Notes under the pieces: model-generated
The model's database searches: none
Told to the model about the DNA's origin: nothing
The model's input: only the letters and a program-made list of their open reading frames with translations
Program-made: the position numbers and the translations under genes
From: AM-0621 sp964386705
GTDB taxonomy: Bacteria > Planctomycetota > Planctomycetia > Planctomycetales > Planctomycetaceae
Length of the DNA stretch: 43,330 bases
Assembly: GCA_964386705.1 (NCBI GenBank)
Contig: CAYLTY010000044.1
Span: forward strand, 1 to 43,330
Direction: 5' to 3'
Part shown: positions 6,428 to 14,329 of the stretch, in pieces
Layout of the letters: the number at the start of each line of letters is the position of its first letter
Numbering within the stretch: position 1 is the stretch's first letter

Positions 6428-7235
6428 GGAACTCGGCCACGCCATTGAACTGACACAGGAAGAATCGCGAGCACGAGCGATCGCGGAACTCGACCCGAGT
6501 AAACGTGTCGCCTTCGTTTCGATTCCAGGCGACCCTCTGAAGCGTTACGTGCAGGTCGAAACGGACGGAACAACGGTCAACATCAGTGACGCGCAGACGC
6601 CGCCACCGGCACAGTTGAGCGTCACAGCGATCAACCTCGCTCAATTCCCAAGTGTCGCCAATCTGTGGCACGTCAAGGCGGTGCTGGTTGCTACGAACTG
6701 CGTTGTCGGGCTGGTCGAACCAACCGACCGGCGTGAAAGGGTGAATCTGCCTCTGCCGTTCACCGACGCGTTCAAGCTGGTCACCAAGTGGGAACAGCGA
6801 ACGCCAATGAATCAGGCGGATGTCGTGCGTCTGCTGCGCCTGGAGTTGGCTGAGTGTGTCGTGGATGACACCGCCACGAAGCTTTTGAAGTTCGCAGAGT
6901 CATTCCAAGTTAACAGCACCGGAACTCAGCAGCAGACGCTTAAGCGTGACCGCGAATCGCTCGGGCGTTCTGTCATGGATGAAGTGAGCGCCGAAGCGGG
7001 TACCTGCCCGGAATTCGTGATCCTGTCCGTGCAGGTGCACAACGATCAAAGCATCTCGGCCCGACACAACATCAAGGTTCAGGTCGACTTCTCGCCGTCT
7101 TCCAGCCAGTTCTTTGTGAAGGCATCCGAGCACGACATTCAGCGCGCTCTGGAAGCACAGCTAGCCTCGTCCATCGGCTGTCTAACTTCGCTGTTTGGCG
7201 AAGGTGGACCAACCATCGTTGGTGGAAGCCTCTAA
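6420..7235 (+). CDS. Phage protein, possibly DUF2303-like
   Basis: 271 residues from ATG 6420, preceded by AGGAGG. Features that recall DUF2303 (YfdQ-type) phage proteins are: a beta strand pair with W-x-V-K-A, an L-P-x-x-D-A-F-x-x-V-x-x-W segment (LPFTDAFKLVTKWE), a long helix RLLRLELAEC, the V-N-S-T-G-T-Q motif, and a late segment where PEFVILSVQV precedes a short beta domain and DIQRALEAQL. The assignment is tentative. Function in that family is unknown. A strong terminator-like hairpin follows at 7462-7491. Confidence 0.6.
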   Translation: MSEELGHAIELTQEESRARAIAELDPSKRVAFVSIPGDPLKRYVQVETDGTTVNISDAQTPPPAQLSVTAINLAQFPSVANLWHVKAVLVATNCVVGLVEPTDRRERVNLPLPFTDAFKLVTKWEQRTPMNQADVVRLLRLELAECVVDDTATKLLKFAESFQVNSTGTQQQTLKRDRESLGRSVMDEVSAEAGTCPEFVILSVQVHNDQSISARHNIKVQVDFSPSSSQFFVKASEHDIQRALEAQLASSIGCLTSLFGEGGPTIVGGSL

Positions 7236-7521
7236 CCACCGTACCCAACTGGCTCGACCAGCGAAGATGCGAGGTGAGGGGAACCGTCTGGTTGCGGGGA
7301 CCCTGCTTACACGAGTCAGAGCGAAGCGCGACGGGTTGGAGGCCTGCAGGCTACTCACCCAATTGACCGAACCGTTTCGCCGCGACGTCCACCCGGACCC
7401 ACTTGTCTCTGTAACCACACGACACCAGGCAACCAGTTCGCCGAGCCGTCATCAAGAGCGCGTCCCCGGTCACACACCACTGACCGGGGACCTTTAACAC
7501 CCATCACACACGGAACCATCA
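7236..7521 (+). other. Intergenic stretch with terminator
   Basis: I see no convincing gene. The only distinct feature is the 11-bp hairpin at 7462-7491. An open frame across 7195-7497 has arginine/threonine-rich composition typical of a non-coding frame. Confidence 0.5.
7462..7491 (+). terminator. Strong hairpin terminator
   Basis: Perfect 11-bp arms GTCCCCGGTCA and TGACCGGGGAC enclose an 8-base loop, followed by CTTTAA. It sits between the DUF2303-like gene and the next small gene. Confidence 0.75.
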
Positions 7522-7719
7522 ATGAACGAACGCATGTTGAAGTGGTTTGAGTACGCCCACCTTCCCGAGCATTTGCAAACGGTCTCCAAGCCGTTCGGAG
7601 ATCTCGCGCAAACGCTGGTTGAGAACGTTGAATCTGGACCGGAACGAACGGTGGCGCTGCGGAAGTTGCTCGAAGCCAAGGACGCCTCTGTCCGCGCCAA
7701 ACTTCATCCAGGTGCCTGA
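7522..7719 (+). CDS. Conserved small phage protein (KWFEYAHLPEHLQ family)
   Basis: 65 residues. The sequence KWFEYAHLPEHLQTVSKPF and the end GPERTVALRKLLEAKDASVR are hallmarks of a small protein family very common in actinobacterial and proteobacterial phages. Its function is unknown. Length matches the family. It stands alone between two hairpins (7462-7491 and 7743-7769), so it probably has its own transcript. Confidence 0.85.
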   Translation: MNERMLKWFEYAHLPEHLQTVSKPFGDLAQTLVENVESGPERTVALRKLLEAKDASVRAKLHPGA

Positions 7720-7742
7720 TCTGAATCTAACTTCGAGCTGGT

Positions 7743-7769
7743 CCCCCACAGTCTTGCCCGCTGTGGGGG
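7743..7769 (+). terminator. Hairpin terminator
   Basis: CCCCCACAG and CTGTGGGGG are perfect 9-bp arms around a 9-base loop. There is no T-run. It lies 24 bases after the stop of the small conserved gene. Confidence 0.6.
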
Positions 7770-7872
7770 CGAAAGCGGGGACGCGAGAGCCAACCGGCCA
7801 GCCCTAGTTTTGAAGCACCGAGCAAACGGTCTCACGCGAAGGCGCGGAGCCGCGAAGGAAACGGAGATCACT

Positions 7873-8268
7873 GTGGACGTGGTTAAGTTGACCGAACATC
7901 AACTGTCGATCCTGCAACACACGCTGGGCTGCGACCAGTACGGCCGCAGCAAGACGGATCGAAACTACTTCGACGCGAGTCCTAAAGGTGCCGACCGGGA
8001 AGCCTGTGATGATCTCACCGCGTTGGGGCTGATGCGAAAGTCCGGGCAGGTATCAAGCATGTTCCCGGAATCGACTTTCTTCTCGGTCACAACTGAAGGC
8101 AAAGAGGCGATGCGGTCTCAAAGCCCATCGCCGCCACCGTTCAAACCGCTGACGAAAGCTCAACAGCGATACCAGGACTTCCTGCACGCTGATTGGTGGA
8201 ACGGGACGTTCATTGAGTTCCTCCGGTGGCAGAAACGCCGCCACGACGAGTTGCTCGGTCTCTATTAA
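7873..8268 (+). CDS. Phage protein of the HTLG-RNYF family, copy 1
   Basis: 131 residues from GTG 7873, with GGAAACGGAG upstream. The first half (LSILQHTLGCDQYG, RNYFDAS, CDDLTALGLM, FFSVTTEGKEAM) is a small domain I know from many phage genomes, probably a compact winged-helix-like fold. The same domain recurs at 9189-9482. The C-terminal half is an added tail (RYQDFLHADWWNGTFIEFLR) that resembles a separate short phage motif. Function is unknown. Confidence 0.72.
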   Translation: MDVVKLTEHQLSILQHTLGCDQYGRSKTDRNYFDASPKGADREACDDLTALGLMRKSGQVSSMFPESTFFSVTTEGKEAMRSQSPSPPPFKPLTKAQQRYQDFLHADWWNGTFIEFLRWQKRRHDELLGLY

Positions 8269-8321
8269 CCACTTCGCGGTCTTAGCGACCTTCTGTTGAA
8301 CATCGAACGGAGTCACATCGA

Positions 8322-9158
8322 ATGGATGTCCCGGATACCGCCACGGAGGCGGACCTCATCAAGCTCGCGCGGGAAGTTACGTCTGAGGAAAAATGGATCG
8401 TCGGGCGGTGTGCCAGTCTCTGGACGAAGCGTCACGCCAGGGGCCGGACCGATGCCGATTTCGGTTCCGCCGTGGGCATGAGCGGGGACCAGATTTTTTC
8501 CAGGCGGCGAGTGTGGGAAACCTTCGCCGACGTCAAGACCTCTTACCCGCATCTCGAATGGTCCCACTTCAACGTGGCGTTGACCTGGGAGGACTCGGCC
8601 GAGTGCCTCCAGTGGGCGGAAGAGAACCAGGCCACGGTCGCCGAGATGAAGGCGTGGCGACGTCTGCAGCATGGTGAGGACCTCACCACCGACGCTGACG
8701 AGAACTGTTCGGAATCTGAATCTGTATCCGAGTCCGTTGTAGGACAGACAATCCTGTCCGTCTCTGGTGCTGCCGACACTGCGACCGCGACGGACAAGAT
8801 TGTCCGTCCTACGGGGGATGGGGATGAGTTTCCGGAACGTTCCGGAAACTCGGAGCCAGCTCGCCGCGAGACCGTCGCCGCGATGGGTGACTCGGAACGG
8901 GCTTATGCGCCGTACGTTGATGGAGCTCGCAAGCCGGCCGCGAAGCGTCGACCGGAAGACGATCCCGGCGACCCGGTCAACAAGGATGCGGTCCTGATCC
9001 GCAAGACCTGCATCACCGTCGACCAAGCCATTCGCCACACCGACGACGCCACAGCCCTCGTCACCGAGTTGCTGAGCACGTGTTGGAAATACGACCAAGG
9101 CGAAACCGCCAAAGCCGTCAAAGCGTTCTACGACGCGAACCCGCTGTGCAGGGGTTAG
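8322..9158 (+). CDS. Hypothetical protein with N-terminal helical domain and repeat-encoded linker
   Basis: 278 residues. The N-terminal 120 residues are helical and tryptophan-rich (LEWSHFNVALTWEDSAECLQ then WAEENQATVAEMKAWRRLQ), which suggests a DNA-binding or phage regulatory domain; I have an impression of similar planctomycete proteins but no firm family. Residues about 140-164 (VVGQTILSV and DKIVRPT) are the translated product of two palindromic intergenic-type repeats inserted in frame (8739-8762 and 8789-8812). The C-terminal 80 residues (RKTCITVDQAIRHTDDATAL) are again a normal helical domain. Confidence 0.7.
   Translation: MDVPDTATEADLIKLAREVTSEEKWIVGRCASLWTKRHARGRTDADFGSAVGMSGDQIFSRRRVWETFADVKTSYPHLEWSHFNVALTWEDSAECLQWAEENQATVAEMKAWRRLQHGEDLTTDADENCSESESVSESVVGQTILSVSGAADTATATDKIVRPTGDGDEFPERSGNSEPARRETVAAMGDSERAYAPYVDGARKPAAKRRPEDDPGDPVNKDAVLIRKTCITVDQAIRHTDDATALVTELLSTCWKYDQGETAKAVKAFYDANPLCRG
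8739..8812 (+). repeat. Two inverted copies of the GACGGACA palindrome inside a CDS
   Basis: The forward copy at 8739-8762 has arms GACAGACA/TGTCCGTC around ATCC. The inverted copy at 8789-8812 has arms GACGGACA/TGTCCGTC around AGAT. Both carry the GTAGG flank (as CCTAC in the second). They are the same family as the intergenic palindromes further right. Confidence 0.85.
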
Positions 9159-9181
9159 GGGTTGGGGAATAGGGGTTAGGA
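9153..9181 (+). repeat. G-rich GGGGTTAGG repeat
   Basis: Same family as 4437-4462. The last bases TTAGGAG form the ribosome binding site of the gene at 9189, six bases before its ATG. Confidence 0.6.
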
Positions 9182-9188
9182 GAACTTC

Positions 9189-9482
9189 ATGTCGACAGCA
9201 ACACAAACGCCGGAACTGAGTCCGGAACAGCGTCACATCCTCGAGCACACGCTCGGGGCTGGTGCGGACGTGCCAAAGCGGAATCGCGGTTACCGCAACC
9301 GGTACTGCGCCAACTGTGAAAGCCAGAAGCACGCGGAACTGATGGTGCTGGTTGCTGCTGGCCTGATGCGTGAAGGCAATCTGATCAACGAAGGCCGCGA
9401 CCAGATGTTCTATGCGACCGCCGCCGGCTGCGACGCCGTGGGACTGTCCCACGCCCGCAAGAAGTTCGCCTTGGAAGACTGA
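9189..9482 (+). CDS. Phage protein of the HTLG-RNYF family, copy 2
   Basis: 97 residues. The layout LSPEQRHILEHTLGAG, YRNRYC, ELMVLVAAGLM and FYATAAGCDAV matches the first half of the 7873-8268 protein, so the two are paralogues. This copy lacks the C-terminal tail. The family is widespread in phages and uncharacterised. The start ATG is set by TTAGGAG six bases upstream, which belongs to a dispersed G-rich repeat. Confidence 0.78.
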   Translation: MSTATQTPELSPEQRHILEHTLGAGADVPKRNRGYRNRYCANCESQKHAELMVLVAAGLMREGNLINEGRDQMFYATAAGCDAVGLSHARKKFALED

Positions 9483-9534
9483 TTCGATCCAGAATTTTGA
9501 ACCGCGGAGAACGCAGATGGAAAGGAGATCGCTG

Positions 9535-9933
9535 ATGGCGGCTACATTGAAATTTGAATTTCTTCCGCTGTGGGTGCTGGACGCTAAAGAGCTTGATCGA
9601 ATCCGGATCAAGAAATTGCTTGAGAGCTACGGGTTTCTCCCGCTTGACGACGATGTCATCGGGGAGATGCGTGACGCGATCGGCGAACTGGCTGATGAAG
9701 ATCAGCATGTCTTCGGACAACTGCTCCACTATATCAAAGTTGACTATCAGCTCGGCGGAAAGGACTTCGAAAGCACGTTGCGAGCATTAGTCAGCGAGTA
9801 CGAGTCCGCTCCTTCGGACGGCGGCAGGATCAAGGTGGAAGGTCGCATGATGGCGGCCACCAAGGGACAGCCGGACCACCCTGATTGGTACCAGCACGCC
9901 TGCCTCTGCAATTCGTGCTGTTCTTACGGTTGA
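9535..9933 (+). CDS. Hypothetical acidic protein with cysteine-rich C-terminus
   Basis: 132 residues from ATG 9535, with AAAGGAG seven bases upstream; an earlier ATG at 9516 has no such site. The body is helical and acidic (DDDVIGEMRDAIGELADEDQ). The C-terminus (YQHACLCNSCCSYG) has four clustered cysteines that could bind metal. I recognise no family. The leader belongs to the CGCAGA/AAAGGAGATCGC repeat also seen before 12223. Confidence 0.6.
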   Translation: MAATLKFEFLPLWVLDAKELDRIRIKKLLESYGFLPLDDDVIGEMRDAIGELADEDQHVFGQLLHYIKVDYQLGGKDFESTLRALVSEYESAPSDGGRIKVEGRMMAATKGQPDHPDWYQHACLCNSCCSYG

Positions 9934-10046
9934 TGACTAACTGCTCACCTCTAATCGCTCAACCAGAAATCTCCGCCACCTCTGCGACCTCTGCGTTTCA
10001 AACCTTCTGAGTAGCGCACGGACCAATATCACAAAGGAGTTACAAC

Positions 10047-11570
10047 TTGAGAAAGCTGAAAGCTGCTGACCTGTTCGCTGGAGCGGGTGGAACATCAAAA
10101 GGAGCCGAACAGGGCGGGGCTACGCTGGTGTTTGCGCTCAACCATTGGGAAGTGGCGGTGAAGACTCACGCGCACAACTTCCCGAACGCTCGCCACGTCA
10201 ACAGCCGTCTGGATGCGTGCTCGCCGTCCGAATGCGATGCCATCGACATCCTGTTCGCGTCGCCTGAGTGTACTCACCACAGCCGGGCCAGAGGCGGACG
10301 CCCCACCACCGACCAGCAGCGCGCCGGGGCGTGGGACGTGATGAAGTGGGTCGAACATCATCGCCCGTCGTTCGTGGTCATCGAGAACGTCCGCGAGTTC
10401 GAGGACTGGGGGCCGGTCGGGAACGACGGAATTCCGCTGCGGAAGTTCAAGGGCCGGTTCTTTCAAGCGTGGGTGATGGCCATTCAGTCGGCTGGCTATC
10501 GAGTGGAATGGAATGTCTTGAACGCTGCGGACCACGGCGCCGCGACGTCTCGTGATCGGTTGTTTGTGATCTGTCGGAAGGGCAATCGCTCGCCGGTGTT
10601 TCCAGAACCCACGCATGGGAAGCCCACAAACTGGAAGCAACGCACTCTTGCGGGAATGGGCTTGCTGCCGTGGAGATCCGCCGCCGAGATCATCGACTGG
10701 TCGATTGAGTGCCCCAGCGTGTTCGCTCGCAAGCATCCGCTGCGAGACAAGACGCTCGCCCGGATCGAAGCCGGTGTCGATCGCTTTGTCGGTCCGTTCG
10801 TGGCGAAGTGGGATAACCACAGCAGCAGCGATGCGTCTTGCGTCCGTGGTCTGGATCAGCCGTTAGCGACGCTGGTCACGAAAGCGAATCAGGGACTCGC
10901 GGTGCCGCTGGTTGCGTCGACTCACTTCGGGGGACAGTACTTCCCCGCGGATGATCGACCATGCCCGACGATTCGTTGCAAGAACGGAGCGTTGCTCGCG
11001 GTGCCGTTTCTTTCCGCGTTCCACAATGGACATGACGGTTCTCGCCGGAACTATGACATCAACGCCCAGATTCCGGTGATTGACACTCAGAACAGGTACG
11101 CGCTGACCGTGCCTTTCCTTGCTGACGTGAATCACGGAGCGGATGGAAGTCAGGGAAGCCGGACCTACGGAATTGATGAATCGCTGGGGACCATCACGAC
11201 GAAACGCGGTAAGGCCGTCGTGACTCCGCTGGTGGTGAACTACTACGGGAACGGGAGTTGTTCCGAGGTCTCGTCACCGCTGGGGACGATCACCACCAAG
11301 GACCGCTTTGCCCTCGTGCCGATCGCCCTGGGAGTGCTCGACGGGTTCGAGGGACGCACCGCCGGGGAACGCTCGCTGCTGACGACGATGGAGCGGCTCG
11401 GAGTCCTGGACATCGGGTTCCGCATGCTCGCGAACCACGAACTGAGCGCCGCTCAAGGCTTCCCAACCGACTACTGGTTCGCCGGAACCAAAGCCGACGT
11501 CACCCGTCAGATCGGCAACAGCGTCAGTCCTCACGTCGCCAAGTCCATCACCGAAGCCCTGTGTGCCTGA
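10047..11570 (+). CDS. DNA cytosine-C5 methyltransferase
   Basis: 507 residues from a TTG start at 10047; AAAGGAG at 10033-10039 is seven bases upstream. It transfers a methyl group from S-adenosylmethionine to cytosine in DNA. Motif I is DLFAGAGGTSKG (about residues 8-19). Motif IV is SPECTHHSRARGG, in which the usual PPC is SPEC and the cysteine is the nucleophile. Motif VI is IENVREF, motif VIII is SRDRLF, motif X is QIGNSVSP near the end. The target-recognition region is long and contains about five repeats of a T-x-x-T-K...AL-x-P-F pattern. No restriction endonuclease is adjacent, so it is probably a solitary anti-restriction enzyme. Confidence 0.93.
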   Translation: MRKLKAADLFAGAGGTSKGAEQGGATLVFALNHWEVAVKTHAHNFPNARHVNSRLDACSPSECDAIDILFASPECTHHSRARGGRPTTDQQRAGAWDVMKWVEHHRPSFVVIENVREFEDWGPVGNDGIPLRKFKGRFFQAWVMAIQSAGYRVEWNVLNAADHGAATSRDRLFVICRKGNRSPVFPEPTHGKPTNWKQRTLAGMGLLPWRSAAEIIDWSIECPSVFARKHPLRDKTLARIEAGVDRFVGPFVAKWDNHSSSDASCVRGLDQPLATLVTKANQGLAVPLVASTHFGGQYFPADDRPCPTIRCKNGALLAVPFLSAFHNGHDGSRRNYDINAQIPVIDTQNRYALTVPFLADVNHGADGSQGSRTYGIDESLGTITTKRGKAVVTPLVVNYYGNGSCSEVSSPLGTITTKDRFALVPIALGVLDGFEGRTAGERSLLTTMERLGVLDIGFRMLANHELSAAQGFPTDYWFAGTKADVTRQIGNSVSPHVAKSITEALCA

Positions 11571-11579
11571 AAGAAGCCA

Positions 11580-12185
11580 ATGACCATCGGACAACCGCGA
11601 AACACTGTGCCGATTCAGAAGCCATCCGCTTTTGGGTGTGTTGGGAACACGATCAAACTGCTGAGCGGAAAGTATCTCGACCTGGTGCGGCCGGAGCCGG
11701 ATCAGTTTGAGTTCGAGGACATCGCCGGGGCACTCGCCAAGATCTGCCGCTTCGGTGGTCAGTGCAAATACTTCTATTCGGTGGCCGAACATCTGGTGCA
11801 CTGTCACGAGGTTGCTCTGGCTGATCGTCGCAACAAGTCCGAACGCCTGGCCGTCTTCATGCACGACGCGACCGAAGCGTTTCTCGGTGACGTGGTGAAG
11901 CCGCTCAAACTGCTGCTGCCGGACTATCAGGAACTGGAAGTCCGACTCGAACTCGTCATCCGCCGGAAGTTCAGCATCGTCTACGGGCCGGGAACGCTGC
12001 CGGTGGTTCAGGAGATCGACCAGTCGATGCTGATTCACGAACGCCGCCAGTTGTTCGACTCCGATCAGGTGAAGTGGACCGACGAAGACAAGGCCCGCCC
12101 GCTAACCGTGAAGTTGGGACACTGGAGCCCAGGTCTTGCCTACCAAAAATTCATCTCCACCGCCGCCGAACTGGGGCTGATCTGA
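11580..12185 (+). CDS. HD-domain hydrolase (YfbR-like nucleotidase family)
   Basis: 201 residues. The HD signature is clear: VAEHLVHCHEVA with the first histidine, then AVFMHDATEAFLGDVVKPLK with the HD pair, and EIDQSMLIHER for the final aspartate. This arrangement is typical of phage-encoded HD proteins related to 5'-deoxynucleotidase YfbR, which act on nucleoside monophosphates; the precise substrate is not readable from sequence. It starts nine bases after the C5 methyltransferase gene, consistent with a nucleotide/DNA modification operon. Confidence 0.85.
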   Translation: MTIGQPRNTVPIQKPSAFGCVGNTIKLLSGKYLDLVRPEPDQFEFEDIAGALAKICRFGGQCKYFYSVAEHLVHCHEVALADRRNKSERLAVFMHDATEAFLGDVVKPLKLLLPDYQELEVRLELVIRRKFSIVYGPGTLPVVQEIDQSMLIHERRQLFDSDQVKWTDEDKARPLTVKLGHWSPGLAYQKFISTAAELGLI

Positions 12186-12222
12186 AACGCAGAGACCGCC
12201 GAGGGAAAGGAGATCGCAGATC

Positions 12223-12627
12223 ATGTCCACGCCTCAAGAATTGATCCTTCCGACGATGTTTCGCGGTGTGATGTGGGATGAGCACTGGGAGTTCGACGCG
12301 CCCTGCGTTCTTTATGCGCCGTACAAAAGATACTGCGACGGTGGGAACACTGGCGCCATCGATCGACTGATTGAAGACGTCTGCGAAGACATCTGTTGTG
12401 GCAGGGTCCCTCAAGTGAATTTCTATGACGATGATCTGCACGAATTCGAGTGGAGGAAATGGTCAGCAGACCGATTCCATCTGAGAAAGAATGCAACTCA
12501 CGTCCAAGTGCGAGTGGCGTGGAAGGTCAAGTTCGACGGCGGGTGTCGTAATCAATGTGACAGGCCGGAACTCTTCTGGGATTTCGCTGATCGAATTGAG
12601 CAACGCGGACCATTCGTAACCACGTGA
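12223..12627 (+). CDS. Hypothetical protein
   Basis: 134 residues, aromatic-rich (MFRGVMWDEHWEFDAPCVLY) with an acidic centre (FYDDDLHEFEWRKW). No family is recognised. GGAAAGGAG lies about ten bases upstream of ATG 12223, within a CGCAGAG-type repeat leader. It is followed by an inverted G-rich repeat (12649-12681). Confidence 0.55.
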   Translation: MSTPQELILPTMFRGVMWDEHWEFDAPCVLYAPYKRYCDGGNTGAIDRLIEDVCEDICCGRVPQVNFYDDDLHEFEWRKWSADRFHLRKNATHVQVRVAWKVKFDGGCRNQCDRPELFWDFADRIEQRGPFVTT

Positions 12628-12648
12628 CGGCGTAGACCAGCGATCTCC

Positions 12649-12681
12649 ACCCCCTATCCCCTAATCCCTAACCCCTACCCC
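12649..12681 (-). repeat. C-rich (inverted GGGGTTAGG) dispersed repeat
   Basis: CCCCTATCCCCTAATCCCTA followed by ACCCCTACCCCC is the complement of the G-rich repeats at 4437 and 9153. It fills the gap before the Gp37-like gene. Confidence 0.6.
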
Positions 12682-12693
12682 CAGCGAAGCATC

Positions 12694-13872
12694 ATGGGAC
12701 AAAACACAGCCATCGAGTGGGCTCATCACACGTTCAACGCCTGGACCGGTTGTGCGAAGGTGTCGCCCGGGTGCGAGCATTGTTATGCGGCTGAGATCGC
12801 TCACCGGTTCCAGGGGACGATCGGTCAGTGGGGACCGGGGGGGACTCGCCTGCTGGCCAGCGACGCCACCTGGCGGCAACCTCTGAAGTGGGACAGATGG
12901 GCGGCGGAAGGGGTGTGCTACCAGTGCGGAGGCAAACGCACGGTGCGAGTCAGCCGCAAAGACACGACGATGATCAAGTGCCCCGCCTGCGACGGCGCGG
13001 GCCAGATGCAACCCTACCGCGCCAGAGTCTTCTGCCAGTCGATGAGCGACGTCTTCGAGGACTGGAACGGGCCGCTGCTGAGTTCATCGGGCGAGCCTGT
13101 TGTTCATCGCAACGGAAGCCAGTGGACGATGAGCGAGATCCGCCTGCAACTCTTCGCGTTGATCTGTTCGACGCCTCACCTGGATTGGCTGCTCCTCACG
13201 AAACGCCCTGAAAACATTCGGAGTATGTGGTCGTACCGGTTCCGTCGCGGAGATCTCACCAGTTTTGGCGCTGAGATCCTTCATGAGGATCCGCGCAGGC
13301 TCGACAACGTCTGGCTGGGGACATCCGTCGAGAATCAGGAGCAAGCCGACAAGCGGATTCCGCTGCTGGAAGAGTGCCGTGATCTCGCGCCCGTGCTGTT
13401 CCTCAGTGGGGAACCGTTGCTGGGCGGCGTCGACCTGGACTTTGCATGCGTGCGACGAGAACTCTCTTGTATCGATTGGGTCATCTGCGGCGGTGAGTCC
13501 GGAGACCATGCCCGACCGATGCACCCGGACTGGGCGAGGTCGCTCCGCGATCAGTGCCAAGCCGCTGACGTGCCGTTCTTCTTCAAGCAATGGGGCGAGT
13601 GGTGTCCGTCCAGTGTCGCGCCTGAACCTGTTGCCGTACCAACCACGATTCTCGCGGGAACTTCGGCTGAATGCGTCGTTGATAAGAAGCCAGACCAGCA
13701 GTTCCAGGTCCTCAAACGAGAAGGCGGGAACCGCATCATTCGAGCCGATGGCAAGTTCTCCGGTGAAGGTCCGGAAGCGGGCGACGCCTGGATGATCCGA
13801 GTCGGCAAGAAGCTCGCCGGCCGTGAACTCGACGGGCGAGTCTGGAACCAATTTCCAACCGTCACGGATTGA
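12694..13872 (+). CDS. Phage Gp37/Gp68 family protein (DUF5131) with zinc-finger insertion
   Basis: 392 residues. The start IEWAHHTFNAWTGCAKVSPG followed by CEHCYAAEIAHRF is the family signature, a cysteine cluster recalling radical-SAM-type proteins although activity is unproven. Family blocks LLLTKRPENI, WLGTSVENQEQADKRIPLL, WVICGGESGDHARP and PFFFKQWGEW are all present. An insertion at about residues 72-108 carries CYQCGGKRT and CPACDGAGQ, which resemble the zinc-binding repeats of DnaJ. The family is common in phages and its role is unknown. It may cooperate with the neighbouring DUF4326 gene. Confidence 0.88.
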   Translation: MGQNTAIEWAHHTFNAWTGCAKVSPGCEHCYAAEIAHRFQGTIGQWGPGGTRLLASDATWRQPLKWDRWAAEGVCYQCGGKRTVRVSRKDTTMIKCPACDGAGQMQPYRARVFCQSMSDVFEDWNGPLLSSSGEPVVHRNGSQWTMSEIRLQLFALICSTPHLDWLLLTKRPENIRSMWSYRFRRGDLTSFGAEILHEDPRRLDNVWLGTSVENQEQADKRIPLLEECRDLAPVLFLSGEPLLGGVDLDFACVRRELSCIDWVICGGESGDHARPMHPDWARSLRDQCQAADVPFFFKQWGEWCPSSVAPEPVAVPTTILAGTSAECVVDKKPDQQFQVLKREGGNRIIRADGKFSGEGPEAGDAWMIRVGKKLAGRELDGRVWNQFPTVTD

Positions 13873-13904
13873 AACACAGAGCCACAGAGGACACGGAGAA
13901 CGCC

Positions 13905-14297
13905 ATGCCAGAGCGCATCCAGCGAAGACGAACCAAGGGCTGGACGATGCCACAAAACACGGTCTACGTCGGCCGGCCAACGCGGTGGGGAAATCCCTTC
14001 AGTCCGTTCTCGCGGGTCATGCTCCCAGCGAGTGAGCTGGGGATCGTGAACCAGTCGCAGGCGATTCAGATTCAACTGGGTGGCGTCGAGGACTGCCTGG
14101 CCTGGTACCGGATCTGGGCCCTACGCCAGTTCATGTTGTGGGAAAACCTGTGCCAACGAGGTGAGTCACCAGCCGGTTGGCTGGACCCGTTGTGGGACAA
14201 GAACCTCGCCTGCTGGTGCCCACTCGACTGCTGGTGCCACGTCGATGTCCTGCTGCAACTGATGCGAGACAAAGCCGCCTTCCGACCTGCTGGATGA
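13905..14297 (+). CDS. DUF4326 family protein
   Basis: 130 residues from ATG 13905, with GGAG five to six bases upstream. The stretch RIQRRRTKGWTMPQNTVYVG followed by RPTRWGNPF, and the C-terminal CWCPLDCWCHVDVLLQL, identify DUF4326. The family occurs in phages and bacteria; it has conserved cysteine/histidine positions and no established function. The leader comes from a CACAGAG-type repeat. Confidence 0.87.
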   Translation: MPERIQRRRTKGWTMPQNTVYVGRPTRWGNPFSPFSRVMLPASELGIVNQSQAIQIQLGGVEDCLAWYRIWALRQFMLWENLCQRGESPAGWLDPLWDKNLACWCPLDCWCHVDVLLQLMRDKAAFRPAG

Positions 14298-14329
14298 CTG
14301 AAGACACGTTACGTTAATGGAGTGACTTG

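Noticed and set aside
8313..9611. 432-codon minus-strand frame
   Set aside because: It covers two plus-strand genes with clear ribosome binding sites and family similarity.
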